A DNA stretch of 12,086 nucleotides from Eubacteriales bacterium (lineage in GTDB: Bacteria; Bacillota_A; Clostridia; Lachnospirales; Lachnospiraceae): assembly GCA_030527765.1 (NCBI GenBank), contig JAUNAE010000078.1, forward strand, positions 1 to 12,086, read 5' to 3'. The translations under genes were made by a program, and so were the position numbers. The notes under the pieces are model-generated. The model was not told where the DNA came from. It saw nothing but the letters and a program-made list of their open reading frames with translations, and did no database searches. Below, piece after piece: positions 6,409 to 12,086 of the stretch (positions are counted from its first letter, which is position 1; each line of letters begins with the position of its first letter).

Positions 6409-7896
6409 GTGAGCGATTATCAGTATGTTCTGGAGTTAAAGGATATCGTGAAGCTGTTTCCGGGAGTCAGGGCTCTGGATGGAATGGCTATGAAAATCCG
6501 TCCCGCATCAGTGCATGTGATTTGCGGCGAGAACGGTGCGGGTAAGTCTACGCTGATGAAGGTCATCAGTGGGGAGTATATTGCAGAAGAAGGAGAGGTC
6601 ATCTACCAGGGAAAAAAACTTGGAAAGAGATCCATCCTTGAGACAATGAATATGGGAATTTCCATGATTCACCAGGAAATGAATCCTATTAAGGGAATGA
6701 CAGTTGCTCAAAATATTTTTCTGGGAAGAGAACCTCAGAATCTGAAGGGTTTTGTGGATTTTAAAACCATGAATAAAGAAACACAGGCTCTTATGGATCA
6801 GCTTCATATTCCCTATAAGGCAACCCAGCTCATGGGAGAGTTGAATCTTGCAGGACAGCAGCAGGTTGAGATCGCTAAGGCAATCAGTATGAATGCAAAA
6901 GTGCTGATCATGGATGAGCCCACATCTTCCCTGGCTGATCGAGAAGTGGAAAATCTGTTTAAGCAGGTTCGAGATTTGAAGGAGCAGGGAGTAGCCATCA
7001 TTTATATCACACATAAGATGGATGAGATCTTTAGAATAGCAGATGACGTAACTGTCATTCGTGACGGATCCTGGATTTTGACAAAGCCTGCATCAGAGCT
7101 GACGGTAGAAGAAATTATTACGAATATGGTCGGCCGTGAAGTTAAGAATCTATATCCCGAGAATAAGGCAAAAAAGGGAGAGACAATTCTTGAGGTAAAA
7201 GACTTGAACAGTGCGAAATTCAAGGATGTTTCGTTTTATGTCAGGTCCGGTGAAATTCTCGGATTCTCAGGTCTGGTTGGAGCCGGAAGATCAGAGCTTA
7301 TGCGAGCGATCTTCGGCTTGGATCCACATACCAGCGGACAGATTTTGGTAAACGGAAAAGAAGTAAAAATATCAAAGTCCGGTGACGGCATAAAAAATGG
7401 TATTGCAATGCTCTCCGAGGACAGAAGAATGGAAGGAATCATTCCCATTCGTTCCATCAGAGAAAACATATCAGTCGCTTTCATCGATCATTTTACAAAA
7501 TTCAAAATCATCAACCAGAAAAGAGAAAGGGAAACAGCTGATGCGAAGATGAAGGAATTAAAGGTTCGTGCAGCAAGTCCCACTCAGGAGATAAGAACTC
7601 TTTCAGGCGGAAATCAGCAGAAAGCACTTCTTGCAAGGTGGCTGATCGGAGATACAAAGGTCTTAATTCTTGATGAGCCTACAAGAGGTATTGATGTCGG
7701 ATCTAAGGAGGAAATTCATCAGCTCATGTGTGAATGTGCTGAAAGCGGAATGGCTGTTATCATGATCTCCTCTGAACTTCCTGAGGTTCTGGGAATGAGC
7801 GATAGAATCTACGTGATGGCAGAGGGAAGAATCACGGGTGAACTCAGTAAGGAAGAGAAGTCAGAGGCAGCAATAATGAAATTTGCAACCTGCTGA
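6409..7896 (+). CDS. ribose-type ABC transporter double ATPase (RbsA family)
   Basis: The cytoplasmic energy-coupling subunit, 495 residues with two fused nucleotide-binding domains, a normal length for RbsA/MglA. Domain 1 has Walker A GENGAGKST (40-48), Q-loop HQE (88-90), signature LAGQQQ (148-153), Walker B VLIMDEP (165-171) and switch His in ITHK (200-203). Domain 2 has the family's usual variant Walker A GLVGAGRSE, signature LSGGNQQK (398-405), Walker B VLILDEP (418-424) and ISSELPEV. All catalytic residues expected of an active family member are present, in contrast to the degenerate copy at 2677-4054. GTG 6409 is the start: AAGGAGGT (6395-6402) is six bases upstream, and ATG 6404 is out of frame. 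It follows the binding-protein gene after a 73-base gap holding a stem-loop, and precedes permease 2 by 24 bases. Confidence 0.96.
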   Translation: MSDYQYVLELKDIVKLFPGVRALDGMAMKIRPASVHVICGENGAGKSTLMKVISGEYIAEEGEVIYQGKKLGKRSILETMNMGISMIHQEMNPIKGMTVAQNIFLGREPQNLKGFVDFKTMNKETQALMDQLHIPYKATQLMGELNLAGQQQVEIAKAISMNAKVLIMDEPTSSLADREVENLFKQVRDLKEQGVAIIYITHKMDEIFRIADDVTVIRDGSWILTKPASELTVEEIITNMVGREVKNLYPENKAKKGETILEVKDLNSAKFKDVSFYVRSGEILGFSGLVGAGRSELMRAIFGLDPHTSGQILVNGKEVKISKSGDGIKNGIAMLSEDRRMEGIIPIRSIRENISVAFIDHFTKFKIINQKRERETADAKMKELKVRAASPTQEIRTLSGGNQQKALLARWLIGDTKVLILDEPTRGIDVGSKEEIHQLMCECAESGMAVIMISSELPEVLGMSDRIYVMAEGRITGELSKEEKSEAAIMKFATC

Positions 7897-7920
7897 TAAC
7901 AATAGAGGGAGGACTTCAAG

Positions 7921-8886
7921 ATGAGTAATGGTAAGAAATTCAGCTTTGCGAGATTTTATGATCGCTTCGGCGTTCTCTGCCTTCTTGCTATTGTAGTGAT
8001 TATTGCTACCATTCTGACACCGAACTTTTTAACAAGAGCTAATATCAGCAATGTGCTTCGTCAGAATGTATCAATTATTATTCTCGGATGCGGCTGTTGT
8101 TTTGTGTTGATTTCCGGAAATATCAATATTGCGTATGATGGTCTCATTGCTTGTATTGGAACAATCAGTGCACTTGTTATGGCTGCTACACAGAATCTTT
8201 TTATCTCTGTCATAGTAGGAATGATAGTCGGTGCAGTGTTCGGATATTTGTATGGTATCTTCGTTTCAAAATTTCAGATCCCGCCGTTCATTTGCGGTCT
8301 TGCATTTTCATCAGTTGCGACCGGAATCATTATGCTGATTACAAACGGAGTCGCGGTGCCGAAGACGAAGCTGGGGAACTTCAGTGTTTTGGGTCAGGGA
8401 TATATTTCGGGGATTCCGATCAGCGTTATTATCATGATTGTGATCCTTGTTGCCAGCCATATCATTCTTACAAAAACCTGTTTTGGTATGAAGGTGAAGG
8501 CTGTAGGTGGAAATAGAGAGGCAGCAATTACTTCCGGAATTAACGTAGGACGTGTGATTCGTCAGGTCTTTGTGCTGGACGGTGTGATTTGCGCAATTGC
8601 AGCTGTTTTGTATATGTCACGTATCAACTCAGGTGATGGTACAGCCGGTTCAGGGATATGCTTTGATGCAATTACTGCAGTGTGTGTCGGTGGTGTCTCT
8701 ATTCAGGGTGGTACCGGTGGAATTATCGGAATGGTATTCGGCGGATGTATCGTTGGTGTAATTAACAACCTTTTAAACCTTCTGAACGTGGATTCGAACT
8801 GGCAGGATGTTGTCTCAGGACTCATTATTCTTTTTGCAGTAGCAGTTGATATTGCTGTAAAGAACAGTTTGACGAAGAAAAAATAA
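7921..8886 (+). CDS. ribose-family ABC transporter permease 2
   Basis: A second RbsC-family membrane permease, 321 residues, clearly paralogous to permease 1 (4278-5273). The two align almost without gaps, from KFSFARFYDRFG at the N-terminus through INIAYDGLIAC (about 68-78), AVGGNREAAITSGI (194-207), FDAIT (248-252) and the final membrane helix. Sequence divergence is substantial in the helices, so this is an old duplication, not a recent copy. Both keep the ATPase-contact loop, which suggests both work, most simply as a heterodimer on one RbsA-type ATPase; that is inference. ATG 7921 has GAGGGAGGA (7905-7912) eight bases upstream. It is followed 11 bases later by the esterase gene, whose ribosome binding site overlaps this stop codon. 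Confidence 0.94.
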   Translation: MSNGKKFSFARFYDRFGVLCLLAIVVIIATILTPNFLTRANISNVLRQNVSIIILGCGCCFVLISGNINIAYDGLIACIGTISALVMAATQNLFISVIVGMIVGAVFGYLYGIFVSKFQIPPFICGLAFSSVATGIIMLITNGVAVPKTKLGNFSVLGQGYISGIPISVIIMIVILVASHIILTKTCFGMKVKAVGGNREAAITSGINVGRVIRQVFVLDGVICAIAAVLYMSRINSGDGTAGSGICFDAITAVCVGGVSIQGGTGGIIGMVFGGCIVGVINNLLNLLNVDSNWQDVVSGLIILFAVAVDIAVKNSLTKKK

Positions 8887-8897
8887 GGAGGATTAAT

Positions 8898-10703
8898 ATG
8901 ATCTCAGATCTGAAGATAGTTCATAGACTCGACCCTCTAAATCCATTTGCCGCTACAGTGACAGGTGTATATTCAGACAGTGTGACTATTGATGGAAATA
9001 TTCGAGATTTTGTCTGCTACATTCCTCAGGGAGTCAGATCATCTACCTCGGCGGTCTTTGTTTTGGGAGATGATCATACAACTGCGGAAGAGCTTTATGA
9101 AAAGAGCAACTGGAAACAGCTGGCAGATGAGGATGAGCGAAAAGAAAAGTTTATTGTTTTCTATCTGGAATCCCGGAATGAAGGATGGAATCTGGAGGAT
9201 CCTAGAGCAGATCTGGACTATATTCACGAAGTGTACAATAAGAGCAGGGGAAGAGATAAATACTGCGTACACGAAGCAAAATATTACTTCGTGGGATATA
9301 AGACCGGCGGAACCATGGCACAGATGGCAGCCATGGATGATCCGGCAGAATACGCAGGTGTTGCTTCTGTAGATGCACCGGATATCAGCAATGCCTTTGC
9401 TCTGGCAAATGCAGAATCTGATTGCCTGCTCTTAAACGGATATGAGGATACAAAAAGACAGTACGGCTATAAGAAAAAGGATTTCACAGTTCCCTCCTGG
9501 ATTATTACATCAGAGGCTATGCAGAAGACATCAGAGGGAGAGACTGCAACGTACTGGAAAAAGGCAGCCGGAATCACGGAAGATTTCCACATGGTGAGAC
9601 CGGATACAATGGAGTTTGTCAGGACAGAGGATGCTCCCTGGACAGTGAACCAGGAGAAGGAGGCTTTCCGTATCTGGATCAGCCGGATAGAAGACGGTTC
9701 TGCTGACTATGGAAGAAAGATCAATCGCAGAATCTGGGCAGATTTCCTGAGAGATGTCAGGAGATGGATGGCTGAACCGGGCGGTGATCTGCGTATGACC
9801 CATGAACCGGTTCTTGATCTGGGAATGGAATATCACTATGAATTGATCGGCGGATTTATGCGTGAGTACTACGTATATGTTCCTACGTACTTGAGAAAAG
9901 GATTTTCAGATTCGGTGCCCCTTGTTTTCGCAATGCATGGTTATTCCTGTTCAGGAGAAATCTATACAGGAAACTCCGAATGGTTTAAGGTGGCAGAGGA
10001 TAGAGGTTTTATCGTAGTATTTCCATCAGCATGCCATGGTCATATCTATGTGGAAAAAGAAAATCATGCAGTGAGCAACAGTGACACAGAGCTTCCTGCC
10101 TGGAATATCTATGACGCATGGGAAGGTGCACCGGATGAGCTGCTCTTCTTTGACTCAATGATAGAGAAAATCTGTGCACGATATGCAATTGATACAGAAA
10201 GAATTTATGCAACCGGACATTCGCTTGGATCACTTATGACTCAGCTGCTTGGAATGGCAAGGCCGAAGACGTTTGCGGCTATTGCGCCATGCTCAGGAGT
10301 GCTTTTCCTGGGAGCAAAAGAAAAATTTGCGGAGAAAGAAAGCGTAAAAAACAGAGAAGATGTTGAGCTTCCTGTCTGGATGTTTGGCGGTGAGCATGAA
10401 GAATGGCTGCTGGATGCAGTTCCTACAAAAGAGAATGTAACTGGAGACAGCGTAAAATGTTGGTGGAAACTGAATCATATGGAGGGAGATCATCCCTTGG
10501 ATTTTGAGGGATATCGTCAGGATCAGGGACGTTGGAAAAATTACGAATTTAAAAAAGCTAGCGTACCTATGATTCGATATACCTGGGTAGAGGAGATGCC
10601 CCATGCAACAATGACAGAAATGTCATATATGATTTGGGATGATTTTTTCAGCAAATTCAGCAGAGATAAAGATGGAATCATTCATTATGACGAGCTTTCA
10701 TGA
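8898..10703 (+). CDS. cytoplasmic two-domain esterase, PHB-depolymerase/feruloyl-esterase type
   Basis: A 601-residue alpha/beta hydrolase without a signal peptide or membrane helix, so it should act on an ester inside the cell. The C-terminal half (about 320-590) looks intact: YVYVPTYLR, an oxyanion-side strand PLVFAMHGYSCSG (341-353), nucleophile S442 in GHSLG (440-444), and a likely catalytic His569 in MPHATMT. The acid residue is unclear; D506 or a nearby Glu is possible. The pattern of TGxSxWF, ADxxGFIVVFP and YAIDTERIYATGHS fits the PHB-depolymerase/CE1-like esterases. The N-terminal half (about 30-285) repeats the same layout (FVCYIPQG, NWKQLADEDE, YYFVGYKTGG), but the nucleophile Ser is Lys135 and the oxyanion loop is lost, so it is a dead domain. 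AAGGAGGA (8885-8892) supports ATG 8898. Its place in the transport operon suggests it removes acyl groups from the imported sugar; the substrate is unproven. Confidence 0.85.
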   Translation: MISDLKIVHRLDPLNPFAATVTGVYSDSVTIDGNIRDFVCYIPQGVRSSTSAVFVLGDDHTTAEELYEKSNWKQLADEDERKEKFIVFYLESRNEGWNLEDPRADLDYIHEVYNKSRGRDKYCVHEAKYYFVGYKTGGTMAQMAAMDDPAEYAGVASVDAPDISNAFALANAESDCLLLNGYEDTKRQYGYKKKDFTVPSWIITSEAMQKTSEGETATYWKKAAGITEDFHMVRPDTMEFVRTEDAPWTVNQEKEAFRIWISRIEDGSADYGRKINRRIWADFLRDVRRWMAEPGGDLRMTHEPVLDLGMEYHYELIGGFMREYYVYVPTYLRKGFSDSVPLVFAMHGYSCSGEIYTGNSEWFKVAEDRGFIVVFPSACHGHIYVEKENHAVSNSDTELPAWNIYDAWEGAPDELLFFDSMIEKICARYAIDTERIYATGHSLGSLMTQLLGMARPKTFAAIAPCSGVLFLGAKEKFAEKESVKNREDVELPVWMFGGEHEEWLLDAVPTKENVTGDSVKCWWKLNHMEGDHPLDFEGYRQDQGRWKNYEFKKASVPMIRYTWVEEMPHATMTEMSYMIWDDFFSKFSRDKDGIIHYDELS

Positions 10704-11229
10704 GTATGCACAAAATTGGATTCAGCGAGTAGGCAGTGACAACAAAAAGTATTACGGTGCAGAATGGGGCTATAAAAACGGCGACATTGAATTTCCACTT
10801 CGCCAGCATATGTCGATAGAAACGCATCAATCTATTCTCGGATTCCACACGAATAAGGGACGGCTGTGCTTTGGAGAGGAAAACTGTTACTTTCTCATTT
10901 TAGAAGAGTTCTCTGAGCAGGATCTACTCTCTTGTATAAAATTGATAGATGACTTAGCTGAGCAGGATGTGGACTTTCGAGATCCCCGGCACCAGTATAC
11001 ATTTGAGAACCTTGTTGTTGTCACACAGCAACTTCCTGAGAAGGAGGTTGTCAAAAAAATTAAAAAGTACAGACTGATGAAACGATATAGACAGGCAAAG
11101 GAAGAATATGGATGGCATTCCGGAAGTATCTGTCTCGTGAGCTTAAGCGATGAACAGTTTGTACACAGCGCATATGGCGATACTCTGGAAAACAGACTTG
11201 CACGCACGGCATTTGATTTTGGGAAGTAA
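10687..11229 (+). CDS. unrecognised soluble protein of 181 residues
   Basis: I do not recognise this family. The product is hydrophilic, with no signal peptide, membrane helix or cysteine motif. It begins MTSFHEYAQNWIQRV, has a stretch rich in aromatics and Gly (YYGAEWGYKNGD), a predicted helix-rich acidic part around FSEQDLLSCIKLIDDLAEQD, a hydrophobic strand NLVVVTQQLP, a very basic helix KKIKKYRLMKRYRQAK and a last strand SICLVSLSD. ATG 10687 is preferred because it gives a 17-base overlap with the esterase gene, typical of translational coupling; the frame is open upstream from TTG/ATT-type codons, but only inside the esterase gene. It is the last gene before the terminator at 11313-11353, so it is probably co-expressed with the transporter. 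A role in metabolism or regulation of the same substrate is possible, but nothing in the sequence shows it. Confidence 0.75.
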   Translation: MTSFHEYAQNWIQRVGSDNKKYYGAEWGYKNGDIEFPLRQHMSIETHQSILGFHTNKGRLCFGEENCYFLILEEFSEQDLLSCIKLIDDLAEQDVDFRDPRHQYTFENLVVVTQQLPEKEVVKKIKKYRLMKRYRQAKEEYGWHSGSICLVSLSDEQFVHSAYGDTLENRLARTAFDFGK

Positions 11230-11312
11230 AGTATCAACTGAATTTCAAGTCATTTTAATCAACTATCATGAGGTCTCTTACTCCTTCCAAGTGGTATTTG
11301 ATTGAACATAAG

Positions 11313-11353
11313 CGGTCTCGCCTGCGGTTAAACCGCAGGCGAGATCGTTTTTT
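11313..11353 (+). terminator. strong rho-independent terminator of the transport operon
   Basis: A near-perfect inverted repeat of 17 pairs, with the inner arms TCTCGCCTGCGGTT and AACCGCAGGCGAGA and one G-U pair near the base, is followed by six T (11348-11353). It lies 83 bases after the stop of the 181-residue gene and ends the operon. The hairpin centre is very short, so the innermost pairs probably open. Confidence 0.93.
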
Positions 11354-11510
11354 ATCAGAAGGCAGTTTCCGTGTGTTGAATTAATTGTCCGGATTTAGAA
11401 GAAGAGCGTGGATGTTCAGAAAAATCTTTCTAAAAAAGAACATATGCCTCAGGGTGTATGAGAAAACATATATAAGAGCATAATAGTTTAATTCTTGGGA
11501 GAGTGCAACT
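11354..11510 (+). other. AT-rich leader before the serine hydrolase gene
   Basis: No gene is visible here. Several AT-rich -10-like hexamers occur (TATATA 11470-11475, CATAAT 11480-11485), but none has a convincing -35 box 16-18 bases upstream. GGGAGAG (11497-11503) is the ribosome binding site for ATG 11511. A promoter for the next gene should lie in this interval, since a strong terminator precedes it. Confidence 0.4.
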
Positions 11511-12044
11511 ATGGAAAGAAAAGAATATGAGCGGGTCAGTCCTGAATCTTTGGGGATTCCGTCCAAATCTATTCAGGATATGGTAGATCGTCTTGAGAAG
11601 GTCACTGAGATGCACAGCATTATGATTCAGAGACACGGAAAGATTTGTGCTGAGGGATGGTGGGCACCCTATGCACCGGGGATTCCCCATGGCCTTCAGT
11701 CTCTGACGAAGACATATGCCTCAACCGCAGTTGGAATTGCTTTTACAAGAGGGGAACTCTCTCTGGATGAAAAGCTGGTAGATTTGTTTCCTGAATATCT
11801 TCTGGAAAGTGTAGATGAAAATTTAAGAAAACTGACGATCTATCATGTTCTATCCATGACAAACGGAATGGACGAATGCAATCTCGGGGGTGCAGACTGG
11901 ATCAACAAATATTTCGCTGCTCCGGTAAATCATGAACCCGGCACACAATTTTTTTATAATACTGCCGGATCCGGGATGCTTGGAGTCATAATTAAGAGAA
12001 AAACAGGAAGATCTCTGGAGCAATATTTAAAAGGTCGATTGTAA
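11511..12044 (+). pseudogene. truncated serine hydrolase (class C beta-lactamase fold)
   Basis: The N-terminal half of a PF00144-type serine hydrolase (esterase/beta-lactamase-like, not necessarily an antibiotic-resistance enzyme). The catalytic SxxK is S64-L-T-K67, and the Tyr motif is Y149 in FFYNTAGSGML, preceded by the usual EPGT. HGKICAEGWW, SLDEKLVDLFPEY and LTIYHVLSMTNGMD are typical of cytoplasmic members found in Clostridia. The protein stops at residue 177, whereas the family is usually 350 or more residues and needs a later His/Lys-Thr-Gly motif to complete the active site. The break falls after EQYLKGRL, where relatives continue with a conserved Phe/Pro-Leu-Gly-Ile segment. The next 42 bases do not encode that segment in any frame, so a simple stop mutation is unlikely and an insertion or deletion junction near 12042 is more likely. 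The start at 11511 has a good ribosome binding site. Confidence 0.7.
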
Positions 12045-12086
12045 AATCAAATTGAACACATAAAAAACCACGATGAGAGGTCTTCT
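12045..12086. other. non-homologous sequence after the truncated gene
   Basis: These last 42 bases are AT-rich, carry no gene, and do not continue the serine hydrolase in any of the three forward frames. They may be the edge of an inserted element or the far side of a deletion; too little is visible to tell. Confidence 0.35.

Noticed and set aside
6508..7014. A 168-codon minus-strand frame opposite the ATPase gene
   Set aside because: It is the antisense of the Walker A to Walker B region of a clear ABC ATPase.
8151..8516. A 121-codon plus-strand frame inside permease 2
   Set aside because: It is out of frame within a well-supported membrane protein; its tyrosine/cysteine-rich translation is a frame shadow.
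8989..9372. A 127-codon plus-strand frame inside the esterase gene
   Set aside because: It overlaps the esterase N-terminal domain in another frame, with no ribosome binding site or domain.
11266..11283. Similarity of ATCATGAGGTCTCTTA to CGATGAGAGGTCTTCT at the window end (12071-12086), as element ends
   Set aside because: The match is short and needs gaps; there are no flanking target duplications or a transposase in view.
11511..12044. Antibiotic-resistance beta-lactamase
   Set aside because: The sequence matches the broad cytoplasmic serine-hydrolase group, has no signal peptide, and lacks the C-terminal half of the active site.
1..12086. CRISPR arrays, tRNA, rRNA or riboswitches
   Set aside because: I saw no regularly spaced repeats, cloverleaf-like segments or conserved rRNA strings, and the intergenic leaders are short without a recognisable riboswitch core.

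Overview
The window reads as chromosomal DNA from a low-to-mid GC Gram-positive anaerobe of the Clostridia, most likely a gut Lachnospiraceae member. The reasons are strong AAGGAGG-type ribosome binding sites, frequent AGA codons, a lipoprotein with a short Ser/Gly/Ala linker, and a YesN/YesM-type two-component pair beside a ribose-family ABC transporter. The family placement is inference; no marker gene is present. All supported genes lie on the + strand.

Region 1 (about 39-4054) is a regulatory operon. It holds an AraC-type response regulator (116-1678), a very short YesM/LytS-type histidine kinase with two membrane helices and almost no extracellular part (1668-2705), and a 'dead' copy of a ribose-type double ABC ATPase (2677-4054). 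That copy has lost its Walker A, Walker B and signature motifs and is also split by a +1 frameshift between 2972 and 2985. These genes overlap one another, and a rho-independent terminator (4132-4180) ends the operon.

Region 2 (about 4157-11229) is a transport and catabolism operon. Its order is permease 1, sugar-binding lipoprotein, double ABC ATPase, permease 2, a cytoplasmic two-domain esterase of the PHB-depolymerase/feruloyl-esterase type, and an unrecognised 181-residue protein. The operon ends in a strong terminator (11313-11353). A stem-loop (6357-6385) lies just after the binding-protein gene. The two permeases are full-length, co-linear paralogues, so the channel may be a heterodimer.

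Region 3 (11511-12044) is a serine-hydrolase/class C beta-lactamase-fold gene that stops after its N-terminal half. The break falls at a normally conserved Arg-Leu, and the following 42 bases do not continue the protein in any frame.

Working model (inference): a sugar or sugar ester is captured by the lipoprotein, imported by the heterodimeric permease and true ATPase, and de-esterified in the cytoplasm. The kinase, lacking its own sensor domain, could read the state of the transporter through the membrane or through the catalytically dead ABC protein and signal to the AraC-type regulator, which would activate the transport operon. The most unusual elements are the pseudo-ATPase inside the regulatory operon, the sensor-less kinase, the permease pair, and the esterase with one dead and one intact domain.
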